NCBI GenBank assembly: GCA_004297575.1
Contig: SCSR01000074.1
Coordinates: 1 to 6,745, forward strand
DNA length: 6,745 bases
Source of the DNA: an archaeon
GTDB taxonomy: Archaea > Aenigmatarchaeota > Aenigmatarchaeia > CG10238-14 > SCSR01
Direction of reading: 5' to 3'
Shown: positions 1-5,961 of the stretch, piece by piece
How positions within the stretch are numbered: position 1 is the first letter of the stretch
How the letters are laid out: each line of letters starts with the position of its first letter
Program-made: the position numbers and the translations under genes
Notes under the pieces: generated by a model
Told to the model about the DNA's origin: nothing
The model's input: only the letters and a program-made list of their open reading frames with translations
The model's database searches: none

Positions 1-353
1 ATCTGTTCCATCGACAACCCGTCTACTGAAATCTTCAGCGCGCTCTCTGCAAGATGGTCTGCACGGAATCTCTTGTGGCATTTCTTGCATTCAACCAGCG
101 GGTCGTTGAATGATTGCGTGTGACCGCTTGCATGCCAGACTTTTGGATGCGTAATAATTGCTCCGTCAATCCCGACCATGTCGTCCCTGCCGTTCACGAA
201 GTTCTTCCACCACGACTGCTCTACGTTGCGCTTCATCTGCGAGCCGTAATTGCCATAATCAAAGAAACCTGCGAAACTACCGTAGATGTCTGAGTTGGAA
301 AATATTATCCCGCGCCTCACTGAAAGGCTGATTATCTTGTCTGTCAGATCCAT
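1..353 (-). CDS. glyS: Glycyl-tRNA synthetase, archaeal/eukaryotic alpha2 type (N-terminal part, runs off left edge)
   Basis: This gene is read leftward from an ATG at 353-351 and stays open to the window edge, giving 117 residues. Translated by hand, it begins MDLTDKIISLSVRRG and continues with IIFSNSDIYGSFAGFFDYG (residues 16-34). That is the class II motif-1 region typical of archaeal and eukaryotic glycyl-tRNA synthetases. Next comes a block around HPKVWHASGHTQSFNDPLVE (69-88) and then a CxxC pair (C89, C92), likely part of the zinc-binding insertion of this family. The enzyme attaches glycine to tRNA-Gly in the cytoplasm, using ATP, and acts as a homodimer. The start fits because the family begins only a few residues before the RRGI block. 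It lies 30 bp behind FEN1 on the same strand. A TATATTTTATTT stretch precedes it but sits too close (about 11 bases) to be a leaderless promoter, so co-transcription with FEN1 is likely. The catalytic motifs 2 and 3 lie outside the window. Confidence 0.93.
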   Translation of the reverse strand, partial: MDLTDKIISLSVRRGIIFSNSDIYGSFAGFFDYGNYGSQMKRNVEQSWWKNFVNGRDDMVGIDGAIITHPKVWHASGHTQSFNDPLVECKKCHKRFRADHLAESALKISVDGLSMEQ

Positions 354-383
354 ACAAATAAAATATACTTTAGCGTTTTTATG

Positions 384-1409
384 CTATTTCTTCAGCCAGC
401 TTCCAAGCCCTTTCTGTCTCGATTCAATTGATAGCTCATCCAGCTTTGTGATAATTTTTGCCATCCTCTCTTCGGAAAAGTCATGCTCTACTGACATGAA
501 TTTCATGAGCCCATCGTGGTCCGGCCTCTTCCACTCCATCTTGTAATCATCTGTATGCGGCGGGTTGAGGAAGAAATTATACACGCGCTCTATGTCAATC
601 TCGCCAGCAAACTCCACTTTCGTCAGCAGTTCTCCAAGCGTCTTGTGCTCCTTCACCAGCTTGAGCGCAGTCTTCGGTCCAACACCCTTCACGCCTTCAT
701 TGTAATCCGTCCCCACCAGCAACCCGATCATTATCAGCTGCTCGCGCGTCAACCCTAGTGTCTGCAGCACGTTCTGCAACTCTATCAACTCAGGCTTGAC
801 CTGAATGTAAACCTCCTTGTTCGGGACTTTCTTTTTCCCGCTCAACGAAAGATTCTTCACCAATCTCGGCGTGCCGAACAACAAGCTGTCCGCATCCTGC
901 GAGCCTGTAGCCCACACATCCCCCTTGTTGCACATGTACGAACACTGCGCCTCGCCTTCGCTCGCAGCCTGTATCCACGGTATCCCCATCAGCTCCAGAA
1001 TCTTCTTCGAGCCCTGCAATATGTCATCAGTCATCTGTGTCGCAGCCTGCGCATACTTCATCGCCGGCTTGCCATCCCTCACAGCATCCTCCCACTTTTG
1101 CCTTGCCTTTTCGCGCACACGCTCGCGCTCTTCGACCGTCTTTTTCTTGAATTCCGGATACTTGCCATCAAAAACAAACACCGGCTTGATGCCCGCTTCC
1201 AGCATGTTAGTGGTCCTGTAGAGCAACCCCGACAAGTGGCTGGTGACATTTCCCTTGTGGTCCTTCAGCGGCTCGCCTGTCATCCTGTCACGTATGACTG
1301 AAAGGAACTGGAAAATCGTATTCAAAGCATCTATCGCAACTATCTTACCTCTCAGATGCTCGAACTCTATCTCTTTCTTTGGAATAAGCTGGGATATCGC
1401 TACGCCCAT
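384..1409 (-). CDS. fen: Flap endonuclease 1 (FEN1/XPG family)
   Basis: A structure-specific 5' nuclease of 341 residues, the usual archaeal length. It cuts 5' flaps during Okazaki-fragment maturation and long-patch base excision repair. The N domain starts MGVAISQLIP, with the conserved Gly right after the initiator Met. Metal-binding acidic residues are all present: D27 (AIDALN), D81 (VFVFDGKYPE), E150 and E152 (ASEGEAQ), D171 and D173 (TGSQDADSLLF) and D234 (LVGTDYNEG). The helix-turn-helix DNA-binding segment GVKGVGPKTA follows at 238-247. The C-terminal tail QKGLGSWL (332-339) matches a PCNA-interacting PIP box (QxxLxxWL), so tethering to the sliding clamp is expected. The ATG at 1409 is favoured by the invariant MG start and by an AT-rich box about 20-25 bases upstream. 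Glycyl-tRNA synthetase follows 30 bp downstream on the same strand. No truncation or missing catalytic residue was found. Confidence 0.97.
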   Translation of the reverse strand: MGVAISQLIPKKEIEFEHLRGKIVAIDALNTIFQFLSVIRDRMTGEPLKDHKGNVTSHLSGLLYRTTNMLEAGIKPVFVFDGKYPEFKKKTVEERERVREKARQKWEDAVRDGKPAMKYAQAATQMTDDILQGSKKILELMGIPWIQAASEGEAQCSYMCNKGDVWATGSQDADSLLFGTPRLVKNLSLSGKKKVPNKEVYIQVKPELIELQNVLQTLGLTREQLIMIGLLVGTDYNEGVKGVGPKTALKLVKEHKTLGELLTKVEFAGEIDIERVYNFFLNPPHTDDYKMEWKRPDHDGLMKFMSVEHDFSEERMAKIITKLDELSIESRQKGLGSWLKK

Positions 1410-1422
1410 AATAAGTAATTGG

Positions 1423-1438
1423 ATAATAAAAATAAGTT
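1423..1438 (-). promoter_or_regulatory. Putative archaeal promoter (BRE/TATA) of FEN1
   Basis: On the minus strand the sequence reads AACTTATTTTTATTAT. Its T/A core is centred about 20-23 bases before the FEN1 ATG at 1409, slightly closer than the other boxes in the window. There is no Shine-Dalgarno motif between it and the start. This is consistent with a leaderless or near-leaderless transcript. The assignment rests on position and composition only. Confidence 0.4.
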
Positions 1439-1606
1439 CTACTAAACTTTAGATGCCTTTCGTAAAAGGTAAAATGTTAAGTACCCTGTACCTACGGCGA
1501 GTCCGGTTTCAACTATTGCATATTTAAAATGAGGTATGATAATGCTGTAAAAACATCTCTATGAGATTCTACTAATGTTAACTTCCAATGCATCAATTCA
1601 AACATG

Positions 1607-1616
1607 CTTTTAAAAG
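1607..1616 (+). promoter_or_regulatory. TATA box of the amidohydrolase lipoprotein gene
   Basis: The perfect 10-bp palindrome CTTTTAAAAG is centred 25.5 bases before the ATG at 1637, the standard distance from an archaeal TATA box to the transcription start. Transcription would therefore begin at or next to the start codon, giving a leaderless mRNA. No Shine-Dalgarno motif is present. Because the box is symmetric, its direction must be set by flanking sequence. Confidence 0.6.
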
Positions 1617-1636
1617 ACAATTTACATTAGTTAACT

Positions 1637-3082
1637 ATGAAGCATTTCTTGCTAACTTTTGTTATGCTTGGGGTGGTTTTCTTAAGTGGTTGTGTCGGAC
1701 AACCATCAACTACAACAAATCAAACTACATCGCCTACCCCATTGGTCCCCGCACGGACTGACGTAGCGCCCCTCGCCCCATCCACATCCAACAATCCATG
1801 CACCAGCCAATATTCTGACACGGAGCATATGGATATTTTCGATTCTCATGTTCACATAACGCCCAAAGTTAGTGTATCTCAAATAATTTCAGAGATGAAT
1901 AAAGCAGGTGTAAGTGTGTCGAATCTGTATTCAGGTTCGCTCGAAACCATATCTCAATACCCTGATAGGTTTGTAATATTCGTAGATACTCCCGACTCAC
2001 CACAACCATCCATCTGGCTCACACAAGGTCAAGCATTCGTCACATCTGCTGAGGAGCAGTTGAAGACAGGAAAATTCTATGGCATAGGCGAAGCTAACCT
2101 GAGGTACTACAGTGGTGAGATTACTCCACCCCCGACGGTCTATGTTCCAGCAGACACTCCAGTCTGGCTTCAGCTGGTGGACCTGTCAGCTCAATATCAT
2201 GTTCCTATCTCGTTTCACTTTGTTCCTGACGATTCTGTTGCGAATGCAGCCTTCGAAAGAATGTTGAGTCGCAACAAAGACGCGACTTTAATCTGGGCTC
2301 ATCTCGGATTCAACAACATGCCGCTCAACAGCGCCACGCTCAACGACTACCTCTTGCGATATCCTAATCTGTATTTCGACACGGCCGGGATTCAAAACAT
2401 GCAAAATCCTCTACCGCAATCCAACTCTAATTGGGCAAGGCTCACAGACCAATCTAACGACGGCCGATTGAACAAAGAATGGAGGCAGTTCTTTGAAACA
2501 TGGAACTCCCGTATCTTATTTGGTTCAGACGCAGGAGGGGGCTCAAATAGTCTGGAGAGATGGCTTAACTATGCGGACAAGACAAGTGATGGTGCCCCGC
2601 CTGATGCCGTCGGACACTGGACACGTCTCCTTTCTAACCTGGACAACAACGCCGCCCATAACATCCTAAGCGCCAATGCCAGAGAGCTCTTCTTGAAGGA
2701 ACAGAGACCTTCCTACAATTATTCGATTTCGTCAGATGGCAAGTGTTATTCCATTTTCGTAAGTTCCAACTCCTCTGTTTCGGCTCTGACGTTCAATCCA
2801 AGTACGCGCGCAATCACCTTCATAGTTGCTGGCTCCAATGGGACAACGGGCAATACCGTGATAACCATACCAACAACGCTTGTCGGCGGAAACTTCACGG
2901 CTTCTGTGGATAGTCAGAGTGTGAAATCTCAATCGACCTCAAACTCCACCTACGCTACCATAAGCTTGGAATATGCTGGTGGCATAAGATCGATTACTCT
3001 CAGCGCGCTAGGTAACACCATCACCAGTACCACCTCAACGTCATCCATGACGACCTCATCTTCAGCGACGAGTACCACCTAA
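1637..3082 (+). CDS. Surface lipoprotein: amidohydrolase (TIM-barrel, Amidohydrolase_2-like) with archaeal surface beta domain
   Basis: This 481-residue protein has three parts. Residues 1-19 are a Sec-type signal ending in the lipobox LSGC, with C19 as the predicted lipidation site; there is no twin-arginine motif. A Thr/Pro-rich linker follows (about 20-60). Residues 65-355 look like a metal-dependent amidohydrolase barrel. They show HVH (H71, H73) after strand 1, GEAN (E152), SFHF (H194), WAHLGF (H222) and FGSDAG (D298), the metal and catalytic positions of the superfamily. Residues 360-460 resemble the beta-sandwich found at the C-terminus of many archaeal surface proteins (GTTGNTVITIP and LVGGNFTASVD blocks). 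The last 20 residues are nearly all Ser/Thr, probably glycosylated. It should act outside the cell, lipid-anchored at the N-terminus, on an unknown substrate such as an amide, ester or carboxylate. The start is supported by the promoter at 1607-1616. The gene stands alone and converges on the next gene. Confidence 0.85.
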   Translation: MKHFLLTFVMLGVVFLSGCVGQPSTTTNQTTSPTPLVPARTDVAPLAPSTSNNPCTSQYSDTEHMDIFDSHVHITPKVSVSQIISEMNKAGVSVSNLYSGSLETISQYPDRFVIFVDTPDSPQPSIWLTQGQAFVTSAEEQLKTGKFYGIGEANLRYYSGEITPPPTVYVPADTPVWLQLVDLSAQYHVPISFHFVPDDSVANAAFERMLSRNKDATLIWAHLGFNNMPLNSATLNDYLLRYPNLYFDTAGIQNMQNPLPQSNSNWARLTDQSNDGRLNKEWRQFFETWNSRILFGSDAGGGSNSLERWLNYADKTSDGAPPDAVGHWTRLLSNLDNNAAHNILSANARELFLKEQRPSYNYSISSDGKCYSIFVSSNSSVSALTFNPSTRAITFIVAGSNGTTGNTVITIPTTLVGGNFTASVDSQSVKSQSTSNSTYATISLEYAGGIRSITLSALGNTITSTTSTSSMTTSSSATSTT

Positions 3083-3109
3083 GTATCAAGAGCAATAAAT
3101 ATGGCTGTA

Positions 3110-3146
3110 TTTTTGTATCTAAAATCACGTTTATAAATATATTTTT
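3110..3146 (+). terminator. T-rich terminator region after the lipoprotein gene
   Basis: Oligo-T runs on the plus strand (TTTTT at 3110-3114 and at 3142-3146) follow the lipoprotein stop codon within about 65 bases, in the spacer between two convergent genes. Archaeal RNA polymerase often terminates at such runs without a hairpin. The second run touches the stop codon of the opposing gene. The evidence is composition and position only. Confidence 0.35.
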
Positions 3147-3351
3147 ACTTTTTGCCTTTAACCTTTCTTTCCATTAGCATCTGGTCAAGCTGCAGCCAGA
3201 CAATCAGTGCACCAAATACCAGGACTAGCAATGGCAGCGCACCGTTAATTACCACGACAAGGTCGTCCAACGCGCCGAACATGTTGGTGCCGATGTAGTA
3301 CAAGCTGCCGATAACAAGTATGGCGCCTATGGCGATCTTCTCAAAACCCAT
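3145..3351 (-). CDS. Small two-helix membrane protein, unknown function
   Basis: This 68-residue hydrophobic protein has two predicted membrane helices, at about 5-22 and 31-55. They are separated by a short polar turn (GALDD, 26-30), and a strongly basic tail follows (ERKVKGKK, 61-68). By the positive-inside rule the tail is cytoplasmic. With an even number of helices the N-terminus should be cytoplasmic too. I do not recognise the family and see no catalytic motif. Coding status is supported by a good TATA-like box centred about 25 bases upstream of the ATG, by non-overlap with other genes, and by the sensible membrane topology. It diverges from ribosomal protein L15e across a 71-bp spacer and converges with the lipoprotein gene, so it is probably a single-gene transcript. 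Confidence 0.72.
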   Translation of the reverse strand: MGFEKIAIGAILVIGSLYYIGTNMFGALDDLVVVINGALPLLVLVFGALIVWLQLDQMLMERKVKGKK

Positions 3352-3370
3352 AACACTATTTCTGCTGGCG

Positions 3371-3382
3371 GATATTTAAGTT
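3371..3382 (-). promoter_or_regulatory. BRE/TATA promoter of the 68-aa membrane protein
   Basis: The minus strand reads GTAAAACTTAAATATC through this region. The CTTAAATATC core (3380 down to 3371) is centred 24.5 bases before the ATG at 3351, and a purine-rich BRE-like stretch lies 5' of it. This is the expected geometry for a leaderless archaeal transcript. Confidence 0.55.
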
Positions 3383-3392
3383 TTACAAAAGG

Positions 3393-3400
3393 TTAAAAAT
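3393..3400 (+). promoter_or_regulatory. TATA box of ribosomal protein L15e
   Basis: TTAAAAAT is preceded by the A/G-rich ACAAAAGG, which could serve as the BRE. Its centre is 26.5 bases before the ATG at 3423. It lies only 10 bases from the oppositely oriented box at 3371-3382, so two back-to-back promoters share the 71-bp spacer. The position also favours the ATG at 3423 over the in-frame TTG at 3417. Confidence 0.58.
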
Positions 3401-3422
3401 GCATGCCTACAATTAATTGGTT

Positions 3423-3938
3423 ATGAAAAGCGCTTATGACTTTATGAGAAAGACCTGGCAGAGCCCGGAAATGAAGAAAACCGACAAGAGCAGGCTGATA
3501 GCATTCAGGCAGCAGCACACTGTCGAGAGGATTGACAAGCCCACGAGATTGGACAGGGCAAGGGCTATAGGGTACAAGGCAAAGCAGGGATATGCAGTCG
3601 CGCGCGTCCGTGTGATAAGGGGTGGAAGGAGACGCAGGCTGTACGGCAGGAGAGGAAGGAAGCCGAGCAAGGCAGGTCTTGTTCATTTTACATTCGCCAA
3701 GTCACATCAATGGCAGGCAGAGGAAAAGGCACAGAGAAGGTTCATCAACATGGAAGTATTGAATTCTTATCCGGTAGCACAGGATGGCAGGTACAAGTGG
3801 TTCGAGGTGATTCTCGTAGACCCTAACCATCCGAACATTGTGAACGACACAAAGATAAACTGGATCACAACTCCTGCAAACAGGCACCGCATATTCAGAG
3901 GATTGTCAAGCGCGGCGAAGAAAAGCAGGGGAAAGTAG
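3423..3938 (+). CDS. rpl15e: 50S ribosomal protein L15e
   Basis: This is a 171-residue, strongly basic large-subunit protein found in archaea and eukaryotes but not bacteria; it binds 23S rRNA. Diagnostic blocks are the N-terminal MKSAYDFMRKTWQSP, then PTRLDRARAIGYKAKQGYAV (40-59) and VRVIRGGRRRR (62-72). Further on come AKSHQWQAEEKAQRR (92-106), EVLNSYPVAQDGRYKWFEVI (111-130), LVDPNHPNIVND (131-142) and the C-terminal FRGLSSAAKKSRGK. The family start pattern (M-x-x-YxxxRxTW) and the promoter spacing both select the ATG at 3423. A TTG two codons earlier is less likely. The protein is slightly shorter than most archaeal homologues (about 190 residues), but no core block is missing. The 85-aa membrane protein begins 27 bp after its stop and may be co-transcribed. 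Confidence 0.97.
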   Translation: MKSAYDFMRKTWQSPEMKKTDKSRLIAFRQQHTVERIDKPTRLDRARAIGYKAKQGYAVARVRVIRGGRRRRLYGRRGRKPSKAGLVHFTFAKSHQWQAEEKAQRRFINMEVLNSYPVAQDGRYKWFEVILVDPNHPNIVNDTKINWITTPANRHRIFRGLSSAAKKSRGK

Positions 3939-3965
3939 TTAAGCATCGGAAATGAAAATTGATGT

Positions 3966-4223
3966 ATGAAGGAAGAAGTCCTGATTTATCTTTTTGTGGC
4001 ATTGTCATCCATCATGTCCCTTTCGGGCGGAGGTTTCCTTCTATCAATGCTTGCTATACTGGTATCTTTCATTTTGCTTGGAAAGGTGAAGCAGAAGGAT
4101 GCGACAAAGATGAAAAGGCTGGAAATAGTCATCGCCGCAAGTTTCATCATTCTCGCAGCGAGCTTTACATTGACAGTGCTGTCTAGCGCGTTAGGCGCTC
4201 CTCTATTCTTATCATCTCGTTAA
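3966..4223 (+). CDS. Small membrane protein, unknown function, downstream of L15e
   Basis: This 85-residue hydrophobic protein has two or three membrane segments. The first hydrophobic stretch spans about 5-39, possibly two helices split at the GGG at 21-23. A basic cytoplasmic loop follows (GKVKQKDATKMKRLE, 39-53) and a final helix at about 54-75. I do not recognise a family. The start at 3966 is 27 bp after L15e with no separate promoter evident, which suggests a shared transcript. Its last 13 codons and stop overlap the 3' end of the convergent enolase by 41 bp. This makes the C-terminus (roughly SSALGAPLFLSSR) the least certain part. An out-of-frame alternative starting at 3959 lacks any membrane pattern and is rejected. 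Confidence 0.62.
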   Translation: MKEEVLIYLFVALSSIMSLSGGGFLLSMLAILVSFILLGKVKQKDATKMKRLEIVIAASFIILAASFTLTVLSSALGAPLFLSSR

Positions 4224-5334
4224 TCTTGTCAGTCCTCTCGCCGCTTGTCCCCAGCTTGATGTAATCGCATCCCAACCCGACTGCAAGGTGGCATATGAGC
4301 GTGTCATCCGTCTCGCCAGACCTGTGCGACATCACTGTCGCTATCTTGTTTCTCTTCGCCTCGTCTACAAACTTGGCCACGGCTGTTATCGTCCCGATCT
4401 GGTTTGGCTTTACTATCGCAGCTGACACTGCATTGAACCTGATGCTCTCCTTGAGCCTGTCTATGTTGGTGGCAAGCATGTCATCACCGCATACGAGCTT
4501 TTTATACAATTCATGCGTGAGCGTGGAGAACCCGATGAAATCATCCTCGTGGAAAGGATCCTCGAAATAAATGACATGGTACATGGTCGCAAGCCAGTTC
4601 ATCCATTCCAACTGTGTGGTGCGTGTCCTCTTGCCATCTGAATAGATGTAATTCTCCCCGTTCCAGAATTGCGTCGCTGCAAAATCAACTCCTATCTTCA
4701 CACCATACTTTTCCGCAAGCTTGGACAGGATATCCATCACCGAGCTCAGCCTCAATTTCGTCGCCCAACCCGACTCGATGTTCTTGGAAAAATTGAACGA
4801 AACATCTTCAGCCTTCAGCCTGTTGCCAAGCTCATGATATGCAGATGTTATCCTTGTGATAGAGTCGAGAAAACTTTTCTGGTGGACAGGAATCAATAGG
4901 AATTCTTGCGCGTCGTTCGACCTATGCCATCCGCCTACGACATTGCAGATAGGGCGCGGCATCTCTTTCCCGCCAAGATACTCGAACACCTGCTGGTTAT
5001 TTTCCTGTGCGAATGCCTTTAGGAACGCAGATGATATCGCCAGCGAGACATTGCCGCCTATCTCACGAAAATCTTTGCTTTCATCGATGTAATGCAGCAT
5101 GTCGTCCACTTCCTTCTGGCTGGAGAAATCTTCAGAAATAAAGTGCCTGCGTATAATCCCAATCTTGTTCAAGGCTTGCTCTACATGCAGTGATTTGACT
5201 TCGTACCTGCCGGTGCTCGTGCCGATGGGAACAGAGCTTCTCACCATGCCTTTGGAAGTCTCTATCTCCACCTCAACTGTCTTGCGGGAGTTTGTGGTGA
5301 ATATCTGGCGTGCATGTATGCCCTTGACTTTCAT
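4183..5334 (-). CDS. eno: Enolase (2-phosphoglycerate dehydratase), short divergent form
   Basis: Enolase converts 2-phosphoglycerate to phosphoenolpyruvate in glycolysis and gluconeogenesis in the cytoplasm. At 383 residues this copy is about 40 shorter than usual (about 420-430). All expected functional residues can be placed by family alignment from memory: loop Ser S40 (GTSTG), H137, E144 (QEF) and E187 (IESG). The metal ligands are D217 (VDFAA), E258 (FEDPF) and D284 (GDDM). The catalytic Lys is K309 (VKPNQIGT), followed by H337 (SHRSGET) and K360 (IKLG). The deletions lie elsewhere. The usual DSRGNPT loop is reduced to NSRKT (15-19), the GG...QEF loop is shorter, and the protein ends soon after RIEE without the normal C-terminal extension. 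It follows the polytopic membrane gene by 31 bp, with a possible promoter of its own. Its 3' end overlaps the convergent 85-aa gene. Activity as a genuine enolase is likely but not proven. Confidence 0.92.
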   Translation of the reverse strand: MKVKGIHARQIFTTNSRKTVEVEIETSKGMVRSSVPIGTSTGRYEVKSLHVEQALNKIGIIRRHFISEDFSSQKEVDDMLHYIDESKDFREIGGNVSLAISSAFLKAFAQENNQQVFEYLGGKEMPRPICNVVGGWHRSNDAQEFLLIPVHQKSFLDSITRITSAYHELGNRLKAEDVSFNFSKNIESGWATKLRLSSVMDILSKLAEKYGVKIGVDFAATQFWNGENYIYSDGKRTRTTQLEWMNWLATMYHVIYFEDPFHEDDFIGFSTLTHELYKKLVCGDDMLATNIDRLKESIRFNAVSAAIVKPNQIGTITAVAKFVDEAKRNKIATVMSHRSGETDDTLICHLAVGLGCDYIKLGTSGERTDKINEMIRIEERLTR

Positions 5335-5357
5335 TAATCAAAATTTGTCGCGGCTGC

Positions 5358-5367
5358 GTATTAAGTT
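5358..5367 (-). promoter_or_regulatory. Possible promoter of enolase, overlapping the upstream stop codon
   Basis: The minus strand reads AACTTAATAC, with the CTTAATAC core centred about 27 bases before the enolase ATG at 5334. It overlaps the stop codon of the upstream membrane gene (5368-5366) by two bases. If real, enolase can be transcribed independently even though the two genes are only 31 bp apart. No Shine-Dalgarno motif is seen. Confidence 0.4.
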
Positions 5368-5938
5368 ATATTGCCTGGCCCTTGTCTGTCTTCTCCAGCT
5401 CTTTCCACATGTCTTCCAAGTCCTTGCTGCCTATGCCCCATGTCTTTTCCCATTTCCTGTAGGTGGTGCGGAAGATGAACACATCCTCGAACATGTCCCA
5501 CAGCAGGTGGACGACTGGGATGAGAAGGATTATCGCAAGCTCCTTGGAGAACAGGACAGCTGTAAACGCGGAAGCCACTCCGAACAGGCTGAGGAAGAAA
5601 AAGTTATGCACCGGGTATGTTATCCTCTGCGTGGCGAATGTGAATATTCCCTTGCGTCCGTATTTCTTGAAAACCATGAAGTGATCCCAGTCCACGAATG
5701 TTGTCAGCACATACACTATGAACAGGTCGACGAAATTGGATTGCATGTAATACGGGAAGGCGTGCGGGATGCTGATTGGAATAATATTGCTCAACAGCTT
5801 GACAGGGATGAGGAGATTAACCATGTTGACCTCGAAGATAATGTTCACAAGATGGAAATTGGTCACTGCTATCAGGATGCTGATGAGGATATAATGCACC
5901 AGCCAGTGGAAAAGACCGTAGTAAAACTTGTAGTTCAT
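5366..5938 (-). CDS. Polytopic membrane protein with DxDH...H...HxxxD pattern (YdjM/DUF457-like?)
   Basis: This 190-residue integral membrane protein has about five hydrophobic segments (roughly 8-27, 30-52, 68-82, 107-128 and 133-150) and a charged cytoplasmic tail (160-190). Polar residues set in or beside the helices form a striking series: DWDH (D83, D85, H86), H111 in PVHNFFF, and VVHLLWDMFED (H144, D148, E151, D152). The order DxDH, then H, then HxxxD recalls the membrane-bound metal-dependent hydrolases of the YdjM/DUF457 family (LPDIDH...THS...SHILAD). The match is by pattern only and the sequence is otherwise divergent. If correct, it would be an envelope metalloenzyme acting on an unknown, perhaps lipid, substrate. 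It diverges from the nuclease gene across 32 bp and precedes enolase on the same strand. A long ORF on the opposite strand here is judged a shadow. Confidence 0.72.
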   Translation of the reverse strand: MNYKFYYGLFHWLVHYILISILIAVTNFHLVNIIFEVNMVNLLIPVKLLSNIIPISIPHAFPYYMQSNFVDLFIVYVLTTFVDWDHFMVFKKYGRKGIFTFATQRITYPVHNFFFLSLFGVASAFTAVLFSKELAIILLIPVVHLLWDMFEDVFIFRTTYRKWEKTWGIGSKDLEDMWKELEKTDKGQAI

Positions 5939-5945
5939 ATATTTC
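5936..5945 (+). promoter_or_regulatory. Possible TATA box of the Mrr-like nuclease gene
   Basis: CATATATTTC is centred about 30 bases before the ATG at 5971 and includes the start codon of the divergent membrane protein (5938-5936). The spacing is a few bases longer than for the other promoters here, which would leave a very short leader. Confidence 0.38.
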
Positions 5946-5961
5946 TAATGGGGTACAGAAG

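Larger units (their letters stand above)
1410..1636. other. Intergenic spacer between divergent FEN1 and lipoprotein genes
   Basis: These 227 AT-rich bases contain the FEN1 promoter at one end and the lipoprotein promoter at the other. I find no RNA gene. Small structures seen are a 5-bp hairpin ATCTC-TAT-GAGAT at 1555-1567 and a weaker one, CCTTT-CGTA-AAAGG, at 1456-1469. A second TATA-like run, TATTTAAAAT at 1521-1530, has no obvious start codon at the right distance on the plus strand. On the minus strand, 1442-1558 is open and encodes a membrane-helix-like peptide with no start codon in frame (see findings). Confidence 0.5.

Noticed and set aside
286..546. 86-aa plus-strand ORF across the FEN1/GlyRS junction
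   Set aside because: It spans the antisense of two confident minus-strand genes and has no promoter or domain.
817..1221. 134-aa plus-strand ORF inside FEN1
   Set aside because: Fully antisense to FEN1, whose catalytic residues are all present; the translation has no recognisable pattern.
1555..1567. Hairpin ATCTC-TAT-GAGAT as an operator or terminator
   Set aside because: The stem is only 5 bp with a 3-base loop in AT-rich DNA, with no T-run after it. Chance is an adequate explanation.
1531..1570. Possible C/D-box small RNA (ATGATAA near 1537) or tRNA-like segment in the spacer
   Set aside because: The C box has a mismatch and no D box (CTGA) is found at a suitable distance. No cloverleaf or T-loop signature could be built.
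3417..3422. TTG start giving L15e two extra residues
   Set aside because: The ATG at 3423 matches the family N-terminus and the TATA box spacing better.
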